From Platycnemis pennipes (taxonomy: Eukaryota > Arthropoda > Insecta > Odonata > Platycnemididae): a stretch of 64,000 nt of DNA. This document shows positions 1 through 12,730 of the stretch, one piece after another (position 1 is the stretch's first letter; each line of letters opens with the position of its first letter). The stretch spans positions 20,899,088 through 20,963,087 of the forward strand of contig OW121846.1 of NCBI GenBank assembly GCA_933228895.1, written 5' to 3'. The notes beneath the pieces were generated by a model, which had not been told where the DNA came from, did not search any database, and saw nothing but the letters and a program-made list of their open reading frames with translations. The translations under genes and the position numbers were made by a program.

Positions 1-462
1 ACGTGAAAACTCTCTCTTTAACCTGACACTAGGGGGTACTGCGGACGCTTCCAAGCGGACGGTGCACTCCGTTGAAGTTTATTAACTAGTATCGGAGGTA
101 TATTTATTCAGTGAATTAATTAGGATTAACTTTTATTTATTTGTTAAAAATTATTTATGCATTTGATTCATTTTAAAAAGGTTAATATTCATTTTACAAA
201 GCATACCGTGAAGTTCGCCCATCACCGCGCTAACTTCACGCCATGCTTCCCAGTAGCAGAATACTCCACGCGCAAGGTGCCCTGGAGCTCAGAAAGCGGC
301 AATTAACACCATGCTTAACGAAGAAGACTTTTAGAGCTTTGATAGTTTTCATGGACTATCATTAATACATGTTCACTAGAATTGAAGGGCTCTGATATGC
401 AATGGTAAGTTCAAAAGACGAATTTTCTTATGCCTTGCAACAAAAATTAAACTATGCACCTG
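1..462. other. Unassigned AT-rich sequence
   Basis: No convincing gene or repeat was recognised. It borders the 3' tail of the minus-strand LINE that begins near 463. Confidence 0.4.
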
Positions 463-2185
463 CATCTACATCTATACGATACCCTGCAAGCCAAAGCGAG
501 GGTGTGTGGTAGGGGTGAATATCACCAAGTTTGCACTACCGACATGCAAACAAGCAACTATAGGGTCTTATGCAACTAAATTGTTAGTATCTACAGTATT
601 TAAGGAATTAATACATGCATCATGCACTACAGACCACTCTAAAATATTTCCCCTACCTATCCTTTTGCTATGCTGCCTGTTCTGTTCTCTGATAGTACGG
701 GGGAAAAATGCCATTTTGAATCTATCAGTAAGAAAATCTATTTCTCTAATCTAATTTATCTGGAATCTAGCATAATACGCTGGTGTTTTTAGTATGTGCC
801 CAACATCTTCAGCTAAGCTATCCGATAGAAGTTTCTCTAATAGATTTGATCTGTACTTTAACCTACGCTCTGATAATGAACCCTGATTCTTGTATTATTT
901 CTGAAACAATACTAAACCTATCGTAACACCTTTTAACGATCCTAGCTGCTCTACACTGCACAATGTCTAGTTCTCTGATCAAACCTAATTCATTCGGATT
1001 CCATACACTGGCTGCATACTCAAGGTGGGGCCTAACTAGTGAAAAGTAACATCGCTTTTTTGTCTTCTCATCACATTCCCAAGCACTCTTTTTATAAATC
1101 TTAGCTTTTATTCGCTTGGCCGCATATTTCCCGGATGTGTCTTCCCCGCGATAAATGTTTAGTGATTGTTACACCTAAATACCTTATGGTTTCTACGTTT
1201 TCGATCTTCGTGTTACTAATCTTATAGGATCGTTCTATCGATTTATTCCTCCAAAAATTGATAGCTATACCTTTTTTAAGGTTAAGTTCTAACTGCCATT
1301 TGTCGGATCACTCATGAATTGCATCTAAATCCTTGCTAAGCGATTTTCTGTGTATTTCTTTTGATATACCCCTATACTCTACCGCATTGTCTGCAAAAAG
1401 TCTAAACTTACTACTAACTACCGTACCCAAAACGTTTTTGCATAAAAGAAGTAGAAGCGGACCTACGACGCTACCCTGGAGATCGCCCGGTGTGACTTTG
1501 ATTGTTTCCGACATGATACCATGTATGACAACCCTCTGCTCTCGTCCACTTAAGAATTGTTTTACCCAAAGTATAACGTCTTTATTTGTACCAAAACTCT
1601 CTGATTTTAAGATTAATTTATCATGAGGAACTTTATCGAATGCCTTTTTAAAATATAGAAATATCGCATCAAGTTCAGCACTGATTTCGCCGTTGACTAA
1701 AATATCGTGTACGAATAAATATAATTGTGTCTTGCAAGATCTACCTTTCCGGAACCCATGTTGGCTGTTTATGAGTAATCCCTGACTATCCAAATGCCCC
1801 ATGATCGAACTGACTACACTGTGCTCAAATATCTTACAAGAGATTGACGTGAGTGAAATGGGTCTCTTTTTACTAGGTTCTTCCCTATCACCGCTTTTAA
1901 AAATAGGTGTAATGTTAGCTACTTTCCATTCCTTGGGTACTGTGTGGTTATTTAGTGTTTTATTGAATATTATTTCTAGATAGGGGGCTATTTCAGAAGC
2001 TAATGTTTTGTATACTCTGGAAGGAATTTCATCGGGACCTGGTGATTTATTTTTACTAATGTTTTTTAACTGCTGCTCTATTCGGCGACATGAACTTTTA
2101 TTTCGGGCATTTGCTCACTGAATGTGTTAGGCAGTGGTTCCACTGCGTTGCGTGACGATGAGTTGAATACGCTGTTGCGTCAATA
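463..2185 (-). mobile_element. 5'-truncated CR1/Jockey-like LINE
   Basis: A non-LTR retrotransposon relic read from right to left. The 5' break lies near 2185 inside the N-terminal part of the reverse transcriptase. The reading then passes through PDEIPS, the palm and thumb region and the C-terminal region that follows RT. It ends at 463-500 in a 3' tail whose plus-strand form is ATCTACATCTAT...CCCTGCAAGCCA. The same 3' region occurs in the opposite orientation at 37.7-38.5 kb, which identifies the family. Several stops and frameshifts make it non-functional. The clade (CR1/Jockey group) is inferred from the RT motifs and from the C-terminal EQRRAARFI-type motif in the 38-kb copy. Confidence 0.85.
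1310..2100 (-). pseudogene. Reverse transcriptase fragment of the CR1/Jockey-like LINE
   Basis: Translation of the minus strand gives RT motifs in order: SPGPDEIPS, KSGD, HGFRKGRS, FKKAFDKVPH, an altered form of the usual PQGSVLGP motif (LQGSVVGP), and FADN in place of the catalytic FADD. The Asp-to-Asn change in the active-site box would abolish polymerisation. The longest open stretch is 1308-1802. The rest is recovered only across stops and frame changes. This RT would have worked by target-primed reverse transcription of its own mRNA. It is now a fossil. Confidence 0.85.
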
Positions 2186-2937
2186 AAGCAGCGCACCCCG
2201 ACATTTCTGAGCTTTTTCAAATGGTCTTAAAATTAATATTTAATTCCCTCGTAAAATGATTTCTCAATCCAAACTTCTGCGTAAAATTAAAACATTTAGG
2301 GTAGGGCAACAACCGCAATTTATTAAATTCTGCTCTATTTGACGAAGGAAACTACCCTATTACAAATTTTTGGCCGTTTTTATCCTGTGCGCTTAGGTGG
2401 TAGGCTGTCTGAAAGAGTAGATGAATTATTTGGCTCCTTAGTCAACGGCGTAATACCTAAATCTAATCTAATATAATGCCTAAATCTAATCTTAAAAGCC
2501 ATATCCAAAATATTCACGAAAGAATGTATTGTAGCGTTATAAAAATTCCAATTACCTTATTCTGCGCATTAATAGGCAAGCAAAGTCTGGTGAGTGCATT
2601 TTTAAAGACATTTTGATTTCATTGTTAGGAATGATTATTTGGCATAACATGAGATTTAATACTGTACCTTTGACAGCAAGCCTTGGATTTCTATGGTCAA
2701 GTATATTTTAGCAAGTAATAAATTGTGGTAAACTTGGGAAATCGGGACACTAAAAATATGCCACTGAACATGCGATATGATAGTACCTAAGTTGAAGACT
2801 GTGGCCATCATCTGATATCATTAACAGCCATATCCACCTATTTTCAAGTTACATGTTCTTCTTTTGTTTCCGAGTTTCGTCTTTGCTGAGCGACCGGTTG
2901 TCGCAGCGCCAATTACAAATGTACGCCGACTCGAGCA
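2186..2937. other. Unassigned spacer
   Basis: No gene recognised. The last bases before 2938 contain CGAGCAGGG. The inverted form (CCCTGCTCG) recurs at about 5390, just outside the right end of the adjacent TIR element. Confidence 0.35.
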
Positions 2938-2953
2938 GGGTGTCTATTACGGA
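2938..2953 (+). repeat. Left terminal inverted repeat
   Basis: GGGTGTCTATTACGGA, a perfect inverse match to 5349-5364. Confidence 0.8.
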
Positions 2954-4440
2954 ACTTCCGCCGATAGGAGATATCGTACGATACCACTATCGAACGAAAT
3001 GATGGAGGCTGTCTAACGTGCTATTACGGGTCGGGCGTTGCTTTCGTTCGATAAGCTTCGGCTGTCTTCGGGGAGTTATCGTACATCGGTGACGTTGTGT
3101 GACGTTGCAGAGGAAACAGCAGAAGATCTATGCTAACAAATGACGAACGATAACCCCAAACCGCAACATTGAGATCACGAAGTAAATATTTACAAACACT
3201 TTAAAACAAACGTGAATATTTAATTTCAGAATTTTATCTAGATTTAATTTGATTGTTGGCTTTCATTACTCCCGTAATTCTTGCTGCATTGTTAGTTACG
3301 ACACAAAACCATTCATATTAATGCTGTTAATCGTGCTATCTAATCGCCTTGTTTCATACCATCATATAAAATGGACAGAAACGAAATTCACTAAATAAAA
3401 GGTCAGTGAGCAAAATGTTTATAATTATATTTGACAGTACTTAATATTTTTGACGATGTAGTTTAAAAGTCCCATGTTTTAACATGCATACAGCTTACGG
3501 TGACATAATTCATTCCATCCATTCCTCAATTTAACATAATAATAATTGTTAAACTTATCGTTCATGCTATGCATTAAATATGGTTAACCTATAGCATCGA
3601 GCATGACAAGCATAACAATGGGAATATGACCCTCCTTCCTTCTGCAGCAATAGCAGCCAAGAGTATAAGCCTTCCATTTCTTATACTTAAGCATAGCATT
3701 TAAAATGTAAAGCCTTTACACATCAGTCATGGTTTTCAAGCTCAAGTATTGGTAGATAACAAATCGATACATCTTCTTCAACTACTCATTCACAATGCAA
3801 AAAGATTAATTTGTGTAAGAACATCATACGTTCAATATAGTTTACGAAGAGAAGTCACTGTATAAATTGTTGATACCTAATGTTGAATTTCCATTTGGGC
3901 ATGGTAACTATGAAACCTTTTGCTTTACATTAGAGTAATCCTTGTCATCGAAACATATTAAGCCTGTCAGCATGTGAAGCCTCTTCCCCGTAATCACAGT
4001 CCCGAAATTCGCCTCGAATGTCTCTCAAGGGGTTGATTGGAAATCCAGCAAATAGTTTTAAAATAAAAATATGTTGTTGTTACTGCCGTAAACGTACGGG
4101 ATCAGCATCTAACAGCCATGCTGTAAAGTATTCGAAAGCAAAAAAATTTGGACGTGGTCGGAACCGAAAATTCGTCAAAAATATTGATATCACGCCTTAA
4201 ACCATTCGGCCACCGCTGTCGACAAGGGGATTGCGCCCTGCAAAGAATTTATACGGAGTACAATTCTATGGTTGTATAAAACTCGATAGAAATCCTTTAA
4301 GAAGCCTGTTGAAAGAGTGGTTCTTGTAAACTACACAATAGATTGACGCATTAATAGTTGCGAGCTATGCCTCGTTACGCGATCTCATGCATTATGTTTC
4401 AGCGTTTACCTATACTTTGAGTGTAAAACAATTTGATGCA

Positions 4441-5097
4441 AATTCTCGCCACATTTCATTATAACGTATATCAACTTGAAGTGCATACAATGATAATACT
4501 AATTTAACCATTAGAATACAGTATCCATCGTTATATTTGCTCATTTCTTTGAATAAACATCATAGGTGAACTCCCGAATTGAACGAGAAGAAATAATGTC
4601 ATTGTAATTCTAATTCTCACCCCATTGCGTTATTAGGAATATCAGTTTGCAGTGCATTCAATAATAATAGTAATGTAACCATTAGAATACAGTATCCATC
4701 GGTATATTTGCTCATTTCTTTGAATAAACATCATAGGTGAACTCCCGAATTGAACGAGAAGAAATAATGTCATTGTAATTCTAATTCTCACCCCATTGCG
4801 TTATTAGGAATATCAGTTTGCAGTGCATTCAATAATAATAGTAATGTAACCATTAGAATACAGTATCCATCGGTATATTTGCTCATTTCTTTGAATAAAC
4901 ATCATAGGTGAAATCCCGAATTGAACGATAAGAAATAATGTCATTGTAATTCTAATTCTCACCTCATTGCGTTATTAGGTATATCAGTTTGCAGTGCATT
5001 CAATAATAATAGTAATGTAACCATTAGAATACAGTATCCATTGATATATTTGCTCATTTCCTTGAATAAATGTCGTAGGTGAACTCCCGTATCGAAC
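4441..5097. repeat. 171-bp tandem array, about 3.8 units
   Basis: Units start at 4441, 4612, 4783 and 4954 (AATTCTCRCC), with exact 171-bp spacing. The same spacing is seen for GAATACAG at 4514, 4685, 4856 and 5027. The first unit is the most diverged, units 2 and 3 are nearly identical, and the last stops where the subterminal CGAACGACAA motif begins. Each unit contains a degenerate copy of that terminal motif (TTGAACGAGAAG), which suggests the array grew from the element's own end. Confidence 0.9.
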
Positions 5098-5348
5098 GAC
5101 AAGGGAGTTACAGACGGTCCGTAACCCGCTGTAGGATATCGTGCTTTCGATAAGCCGCTACCGTTCGATATGAAGAACCGTAATAGCTTTATCGTACTAT
5201 TTGCCCCGTAACGAACGACAACTCCTCCGCCGTATCGTCATATTTATCGAACGATATCAACAGACGGACCGTAATAGCATTTCAGTTGTCGAACGATTCG
5301 TATCGAACGGAAACTACCTTACCGTTCGATAACTGCCTTATAGAAAGA

Positions 5349-5364
5349 TCCGTAATAGACACCC
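5349..5364 (-). repeat. Right terminal inverted repeat
   Basis: TCCGTAATAGACACCC, the complement of the left end. Confidence 0.8.
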
Positions 5365-5639
5365 AGATGTCCCACATTTGGAGCGCTCTTCCCTGCTCGA
5401 CTTCCAAAGCGCTCGCCAACGCTGCGTGATTCGTGTGCAGCGCATTGTCACACCCCGCGAGCTCTCAAAGCGTGACTTCCGTGCTGCCGCTCGAAATCAT
5501 GGCGAGTGATTCTCCATGCACCCTACTGCACAGCCTCGCTGCCTCAGTAGTACCACCAATGCATCATCTAATCTAATGCCAGTCATCTCTGATAAACAGT
5601 TTGACACGGTAATGACCGATTTAAAGTTGATCCCGTGAG

Positions 5640-6044
5640 TGGGTTCGCGTCCTTGCCCCTTCTTTCTGCGCACATGACGCGTAGTCAGAGCGTCATTTGC
5701 TCGCCTCCTGACGCAGGAACGCTGGGGCGGAAAAGTCAGTCACTCCTGCTTCGCATTACGGTGATGGCTCCGTGATTGGTTGACACGATTCTCGCTCCTG
5801 ATGACGAGCCGCTTCATTATTGGCCCGGGCGCCGCATCTGCCGTGATGAATGCAATCACGGTCGGTGCACGGTGGCGTCCGCGATGCGGGCGGGCGTGTT
5901 GATCGCGGCCCGTGACTCACCGACTGTGCGTCGGGCGTGCGTCGGCCCCAGCCACTTGGAAGTGCTTTGCAGGCCACGTGTCCTTGGTTTGGAGCTTGCA
6001 GGGAGGCTTCCAAGGACAGGGCAGGGTGTTTGGGAGGGCGTGTC
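5640..6044. promoter_or_regulatory. GC/CpG-rich block, function unknown
   Basis: This stretch is much richer in G+C and CpG than its surroundings, with several CGCG, GGGCG and CCAAT-type words and a TGATTGG near 5774. It could be a CpG-island-like promoter or a decayed repeat. No exon could be assigned. A MITE begins immediately at its right edge. Confidence 0.3.
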
Positions 6045-6572
6045 AATGGAGTCGTTCACCATATTTTTTTAATTGCCGAATCTGATAGAGTTTGTAAAAC
6101 GAAAAGACCCATATTTTTCCGTTTTTTGATCCGTCGATTATTTCTCGAGCGGCAAAAAACTGATGTTTCTAACCCTTTCGGAAAAGTGGGCGTGGTGCAA
6201 CCTCTGACGTATTCGACTTCGTCCAATCACAACTGAGCCCGCGAAGTTACTTCGCCTTATCGCAAAGGGGAGGACACAGCTGACTCTGCCAATGGAAGCT
6301 GTTGCGACAGGATCTGTGCGAGCAGGCCTTCCGAGAAATCCCCTCCACTCCCTTCCCTTTCCCTAAAAGCAGTCAAGGCCGGAGGAAAATGATGTCAATG
6401 GTATCAAAGCAGATTCTTCGGTGGGCGTCACCTTTTGCTTATTTTAATTTTTGATGTACGAGTGAATTGCTCAGGTTAGAAGATTATTTTTTCAATAAAA
6501 TTCATTTTTCGTTTCCATCTAACGATTTCGTATGCAAAATTGCGATTTCGGTTCCGAGTATACGCCCCCATT
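6045..6572 (-). mobile_element. ~535-bp MITE family, copy 1
   Basis: Same sequence as the copies at 9147, 33969, 51072 and 56167, in the inverted orientation relative to the last three. It begins AATGGAGTCGTTCACC and ends TACGCCCCCATT, matching the family ends AATGGGGNCGTTTAC. It carries no transposase. The central CRE palindrome is altered here (TGATGTCA). This looks like one of the more diverged copies. Confidence 0.85.
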
Positions 6573-6805
6573 AGTGTAGATTATGTTGCCATTTTCCGGT
6601 ATTTGAATACTTACACCACTCTGTAACATCATCCTCTGTTCTTTTCCTCAAAATATAGCCAGCCATTGCGGTTTTTTATTTAGGATGAAAGTAACTAAGA
6701 AAAATCCTATTTATTCACGGTTTATTTCATCTTACGCTAAATACATGGATAGAATGTTACATTTTGTTCAGTACTTCCGATCGCGTGATTGCAGGAAAAC
6801 TTATC

Positions 6806-7035
6806 ACCATGCGTCAATAATCCTTAGAGTGGTTTAACGCAGCTCTCCCCTCGATTCTCTTATCACCTATGTATGTAATTCCTCTCTCTTGAATCCTTAC
6901 TACTTGCTCCATGAAACTTAGTTGAAGTTTTCTTTGTCCCTTCTTCTCATTCACTTGTCCCATTACGACTGTCATCATCAGACCACCGTATCTTTAGATA
7001 TGGTCAATAAAGTTCTCACGTCTTCTAATTAAATT
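6806..7035 (-). mobile_element. RTE LINE 3'-end fragment
   Basis: The plus strand carries the anti-sense of the RTE family C-terminus, including the GGTTTAACGCAGCTC block and the region encoding the KTIV.G...GKGRP segment, as in the better preserved copies at 27.8 and 60.5 kb. It is heavily decayed and about 230 bp long. Confidence 0.6.
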
Positions 7036-8235
7036 CTGTCACAAAGGTGACGTGCACTACCTCCAGAAATATCTCAAATAATGGTTAGTTTGAACTTTCA
7101 GTAATATGCTAACATCAACTAGAGTATTTTGTATCCATAATCGGCATCACAGAAAAATAGGAAAATATCATGCCTTCAAAAACGAGCGGCCATCTAAAAG
7201 AAGTCATCGGAACCTTATAAAGCAGTGAGGCAGTCTGTAGCATCATAGATGACAGATGAATCAAGTCTGTATTCAGGCTGAAGGTGAATAAGAAGAAAGA
7301 ACGTGGTTCTTCTGGAAATCGCAGAAAGTATACCAAGTAAGAATATGATGAATGTTAACGACAATAATATTTTCCTAGTCGGTGTATTCATGGTGATCGA
7401 GTTTTTAAAAGGCAAGAGATTCAAAGTTGTCGGAAGGTTCGTGCCCTGTACCCCTGTACCACTCGGGCATAGACTATACAAACGACGTGCCGTTTAAGCT
7501 AGCTTGCAGGATCCTGGATCATGCATCAACGTAGAGTTTAGCGTTGGCGGTAGCCAGAGAGTAGGTCATTCTCCGGGGCGGCAAAAAATAACGAATTGGT
7601 CATAGAATAGAGTGTACTCACAGTCTTGACATGCATTTAAACTATGATGCTAACATAGCATAGAAGGATTAGCAAGAGGACAACATAAAAAGAACAAACA
7701 TATTAAGGAAAATAAATATTTATAGGCTAGCAGCTATCATCTCCCAGAAGAATTTTCCTCGGCACATAATTGCCGTTGTTTGAGAAGCAAGAAACCCGAA
7801 TTTCACCATGTGATATAGATGACTAATTCTGACAAAGTTATGAGAACTGGAAGTGGTTAACGAGTGACATTGTCGATAAATAAAATTTTGAAGTAATTTT
7901 TAGTGTACTGGAGAGATGGGTATGGTCGACTACATATGGCGATTAAGCACAATATAGTCATAAAAGTAGAAATATTTCCCAAAAACAACATAGCCTGGTG
8001 TTCTATTCAAGGTACAAAATCAAACGGTATATATCATAAATTATGTTCGTGTGAATATATATATAGACCTCCCCACACCTATGTGCACTTAGCATTAAAC
8101 TCGAGAAACAGATCAAATCTATTAATATACTTAACACGGAACGTATGAAGATGGTAAGAGGAGATTTCTTAGCCTCTCAGAAGAGTCGTTGATACATCTC
8201 TAATGAACAAGGGCAGGAATTGCACAGGGAAGAAT
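7036..8235. other. Unassigned AT-rich spacer
   Basis: Several short open frames occur (for example 7903-8148 and 7215-7481) but none shows recognisable motifs or splice structure. No repeat family was identified. Confidence 0.35.
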
Positions 8236-8330
8236 CACTTTCCTTCACCGGGATTCGAACCCGAATCCCCTGATTTCCGGACACGTCCGAGGCGTCATCT
8301 TTCCCTATGGAATACTAGAGGCCTTAAAGG
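8236..8330 (-). mobile_element. tRNA-derived SINE relic
   Basis: The plus strand contains GGGATTCGAACCC, the complement of a pol III B box (GGTTCGAATCCC), followed by tRNA-like sequence. No tRNA cloverleaf with an intact acceptor stem was found, so this is read as a SINE head, not a tRNA gene. Confidence 0.45.
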
Positions 8331-8924
8331 AAATGGATGTACAATTTCAGCGGGTAACGCCGTTAAGGTTCTCGCGGCCAATTCACGGTCCTTCAATTTG
8401 TTCTCTAATGAAGTGGTGTAATTTAGGAAGTGCCATTCACATCTCGAAGGATATTTAGGAAGAGATTTGTATCATTCAGTGTGCAGTCTATAATGAGTCA
8501 ATAGCTCAACTTCTTTCCCCTCTGCTGCTTCCTTCCAAATATGATGTAGACCCTGAATTAAAGTTCAAAGACAAATTAATGAGCAATTCCCTTCAAGGAT
8601 CATCGTGTTTCAAGGTAGAGGTGTATATGTTTTTGAGTCCTATGGTATGTTTCAAATAATAGGAAACAGGAGTTAAAAATAGGTACCTTTACATTGAAGG
8701 AAATAATGAATGCATTAACATTTTAATATAATTCACAGCTAGCATTTCACGAGTCCCATACATGCATATGTAGCATTTTTTACTGAGTGTTAGCACTGTG
8801 CCTTTCAGTTTCATGTAATTATTGTGTGTTCGCACAGGTATTTTTTATGCGTGCATGATAGCAAGTGTGAATCAAGTTCTCTCTGACTCCAAATTCATGC
8901 CTAGTGATGGGTCCTCCCCATTCT

Positions 8925-8970
8925 CGCACCATTGTAGTGGCTTGCAGAATATTACGTAGATGTAGAGATC
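8925..8970 (+). repeat. Short LINE 3' tail (CR1/Jockey-like family)
   Basis: TAGTGGCTTGCAGAATATTA followed by CGTAGATGTAGA matches the tail of the 38-kb LINE copy. Confidence 0.5.
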
Positions 8971-9146
8971 CAAGGCGATCATCATTCAGTAACTCAGCAG
9001 GTTCTAGCTCTTTGCTTCTACAAATGATTTTTGTCGGCATCTTAGAGACTTATGTCGTCAGGCTTACAGTCGTAAAATTCTTCTTTTAGTGATTGGGGAT
9101 GATCATATTCTTCTCGAAGCTCTTGAGTATCACTCATGTTGAGTAC

Positions 9147-9685
9147 AATGGTGTCGTTTACCATATTTTTTTAATTGCCGAATCTGATAGAGTTTGTAAA
9201 ATAAAAGGACCCGTATTTTTCCGTTTTCTGATCCGACAATTATTTCCCGAGTTATAAGCGGCGAAAAACTGATGTCTTTAACCCTTTCGGAAAAGTGGGT
9301 GTGGTGCAACCTCTGACGTATATCGACTTCGTCCAATCAGAACTGAGCCCGCGAAGCTACTTCGCCTTATCGCAAAGGGGGGGACACAGCTGAATCGGCC
9401 AATGGGAGCGATTTCGACAGCACCTGTGCGAGCAGACCTTCCGAGAACCCCCCTCCACTCCCTTCCCCCTCCCCTGAAAGCAGTCAAGGACGGGAGGAAA
9501 ATGACGTCAATGTTATCACAGCAGCATTTTCGGTGGGCGTCACCTTTTGCTTATTTTAATTTTTGATTTATGAGTGAATGGTTGTGGTTACAAGATTAAT
9601 TTTTTCACTAAAATTCGTTTTTCGTTTCCATCTAACGATTTCGTGTGCAAAATTGCGATTTCGGTTTCGAGTAAACGCCCCCATT
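9147..9685 (-). mobile_element. ~535-bp MITE family, copy 2
   Basis: Near-identical to the copies at 51 and 56 kb over its whole length. Ends are AATGGTGTCGTTTACC and GTAAACGCCCCCATT. It keeps the TGACGTCA palindrome at 9502-9509, the GGTGGGCGTCACC word and the CCAAT-containing segment. A 69-codon open frame on the minus strand (9278-9487) has a counterpart in copy 5, but it is GTG/CTG-like codon-poor and shows no domain. Confidence 0.9.
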
Positions 9686-11950
9686 CCTTAGATGGTACAG
9701 TACAGCTGATTTTATGTAGTCTCTCCTGAATTTCTAATTGATTCTGCTGGAAAGTCATCTATTCCAGTAGCCTTATTTATCCGCCAGGTCTTTACTGCTA
9801 TTTAGTAAACTCTACACTAGTAAACTGTCAAAATTTGACAGTCCTAAGAAGTGGAAAAAATATGGCAATACCGTACCTCTCAATAAATTGTAATTATAAA
9901 CGATTGCAAATAATCCTATATTCTCCGTTCTCACATTTGAGTTCTTGTATACAACCTTGGTCTCTTAAAAACACCTGAGAAATAAATCATTTAAGGGTAT
10001 TTACCTAGCATACTATGCATCGGGATTACGTTAACATTATTTCTACTATTTTCAATGGCCTTGAAAAAATGTTCTGAGCCTAAATTATTGCAAGGGCATC
10101 CGAAAACTGGAGGAAATATAACCGAAAAAACATTGCAAAACATTTTCTCTGAGAAGAAGCTTATTGAAACGTGTTGCGAGGTACTTGAGGGACGACCATT
10201 TTTCTTCCAGCCTAAGAATGAGATTTGGGTTTCAACGACATTTACGGCCGCTGAAAATGGAATTTGGTCTGGATGGTGTAGCCCTGAGTGGGACGCCCTG
10301 TGGCCATATTGCTCAGGAAAGGGAGATAGGAGGGGTGATTAATGTTGAGGAGCCACTAAGGAATTGGCCTGTGCAATGAAAGGAACGAAGTGATCACTAG
10401 GAGGAAACAATTGCCTTCACGCGAAGTTCTTTATGAGGAAAACGGTGTCAGGAGTGAATGTGATTGGACCAGGAAAATAAATAACGAAACTCTTGCAGTC
10501 GGAAATGAACTTCCGCGTTTTATATCGACATTTGGGGAATAACGAGATTAAACCGATACCGCTGATATTTGTTCACCAAATACAAGTATTTCAATGAGGA
10601 AAATGTCGAACATCCAAATTTTTCCTCAATTAAATACTCAGATCACTCTAAAGTGAGGCATTTAAAAATCCGAATTAAGAGAGATTCGGTAAAATAATTT
10701 GATTTTGCAATTAAATTTATGTATTTCAATTAGTTTAAGCGATGGAAAATTATAATAAGCTCTCACTATATTTCAATTGAAATTCCAGATTAACTGAGTG
10801 CAGGATTTAATATCATTTTTGAAAATCAGGAAACGGCATGAAAAATAAATGTTCCTACAAAAATGCGTGCTTAAAATATTTGCGTTTGCGCTTGGGAATT
10901 CAAGAGTGTTGCACTTGTAGATAGATGTCACGTTCATCAGATAAAATAGACTATTTATTCGTGAAGTTAATGACCAAAGCTTCGTGGAATTTTATCAGGA
11001 AGGTTTTAACAATTCAAATCAATGTCAAAGCCTAAAACATACGACACATTAAGTTTCCCTTACACCATGGTTACGTATTTGAACATTCACCAATGTTTCA
11101 TGTATAGTGCATAGCAGTTATCATACTAGATACCTATTCCAATGCATCCTCACCGGTAACACTTCCATCTTAGCTGTGCTAAACGATTTGCTATATCTAT
11201 TACACATCTTTTATTGTAATTGACCTAGTCACAAGATCAAAACTATTTAACTAATTAATAGATAATACCATTTCACACATTGATTGAAACCGTTAATACA
11301 TTTAACTCTTCTCTTAATTAACTCCATCACATTTATTTAAATTAGTAATTGTTGCGTAGTTATATCGCAAGAGTTATTAATATTCATACATTGTGGTAAA
11401 TTTTAGATATGAATGCTTATTATCTTCTATCTACACGAAAAGTATGTACCTTGGCATCTCATATTTAGTGGCTTAATTTCATCTATGGTCAGATAGGTTA
11501 TCTTATATTTATTGTTAAAAATAATTTTTTGCCGACTGAATCAAATAATTTTGTTAAATCTTAATAAATTTTAATTTATCTCGAATATTACCTTTTATAT
11601 TTGTTTTGTACTAATTCCTAGGCATTGATTTTATTGTTTTCTAGAAGTGATTTTTAAAATTTTATATGCTCTTCTGAGAAAAGTCTAAGTCATATTATTC
11701 AACTATTTATATCAGAAGAAGGTATACTAAATTTTGAGTAGGACCTGAAAAGTTACTAAGTGCTCATTATGATCAACTGATAATTTGGTTGATTATTTTT
11801 GCAATTTTGACATTTATCAAATGAGAATTTTCAGTCAGTTATCATCCCTCAACAATATTATGTATTTTTTAAGGTTACTCGGTTACTGCTACCTTTGAGT
11901 AAATTCATATCGAGCATTAATGCTCAGAAGTTGATGAATAATTAATTTGT
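9686..11950. other. Unassigned spacer
   Basis: About 2.3 kb of mostly AT-rich sequence. One 95-codon frame from an ATG at 10055 to 10342 (plus strand) is richer in coding-like words than its surroundings but has no recognisable domain, no clear splice sites and no neighbour that supports it. Confidence 0.35.
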
Positions 11951-12020
11951 TATCTTCATCATCAGCGGTCAACAATCCTAGGATTGGTTTGACGCAGCCC
12001 TCCACTCGATTCTTGTATTG
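11951..12020 (-). mobile_element. RTE LINE extreme 3' end
   Basis: TCATCATCAGCGGTCAACAA followed by GATTGGTTTGACGCAGCCCT matches the 3' terminus of the RTE family fragments at 27.6, 27.8 and 60.5 kb. Only about 70 bp is present. Confidence 0.65.
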
Positions 12021-12250
12021 TATTCAATACGAATCGATCGTATGCTTAAGTATTCGATAAACAGAGTTAAGTCAGCGTATTTGGGAAGTAACCATACCTA
12101 GGCTCCACGTAATGTTAGGGGTGCTTCTAATATATTTGTCCCGTCTTAGGTACATAACTAATTTTAGATTAAATTTTATATTTAATGTCAGTAAAGATTC
12201 TAAGCTCACGAACTAGCCGTTAAAACTTCTGCTACTGTCAGTAAAGACAT

Positions 12251-12389
12251 TTATAGTAGGTTGTTCAGGGTAAGGTAGCTTACATTTTTCTAGGGTATTT
12301 CAGCTGCTTTTTTTTACCTTTTATATTAGGTTGTTCAGGGTAAGGTAGGTTACATTTTTCTAGGGTATTTAAGCTGTTTTTTTACCTAC
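12251..12389. repeat. 70-bp direct tandem duplication
   Basis: Two near-identical units start at 12251 and 12321 (TTATAKTAGGTTGTTCAGGG...). They differ at only a few positions, which indicates a recent local duplication. Confidence 0.9.
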
Positions 12390-12730
12390 TCGGACATTGG
12401 ATAGTATTTTGACAACCATATATCACAGAAAGTATCTACAGAGGAATGATAATTAAAGTATTCTACAAATAGTCGTATTCCGATGAATACCACTATTATT
12501 AATATTGACCTTTATAATGCAAAAACTAAATGTTGACATCAGAGTATCGATTGTTTATCAATGCTCAATCGTCTACTCAACATTGCAAAAAAATACTTCT
12601 CTTTTGGTCATGTGACAGCATTAATTTTTTTTCCATATTTCCATACTTAAACTGTATTAATACTTTCCATACTTAAACTGTCGTAATTTTGAAACTCTGC
12701 GTACCTGCAGGTCACATGCGAAATGCTTAA

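Larger units (their letters stand above)
2938..5364. mobile_element. 2.43-kb TIR DNA transposon with motif-rich ends and internal satellite
   Basis: The ends are perfect 16-bp inverted repeats, GGGTGTCTATTACGGA at 2938 and its complement ending at 5364. The first ~200 bp and last ~270 bp are packed with variants of TATCGAACGA and CTATTACGG in both orientations, a pattern seen at transposase-binding subterminal regions. No transposase was recognised, so the element looks non-autonomous. The longest reading frame (4018-4200, 60 codons) has no known motif. No clear target-site duplication was found, so the superfamily is left open. A 171-bp tandem array fills the right part. Confidence 0.7.

Noticed and set aside
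4441..5097. CRISPR-like or coding repeat array
   Set aside because: The 171-bp units are contiguous without spacers and contain many stops. It is a tandem satellite within a transposon.
10055..10342. Possible small gene, 95 codons
   Set aside because: ATG start and mixed composition, but no motif, no neighbour and no splice signals that could be verified. Left as unassigned.
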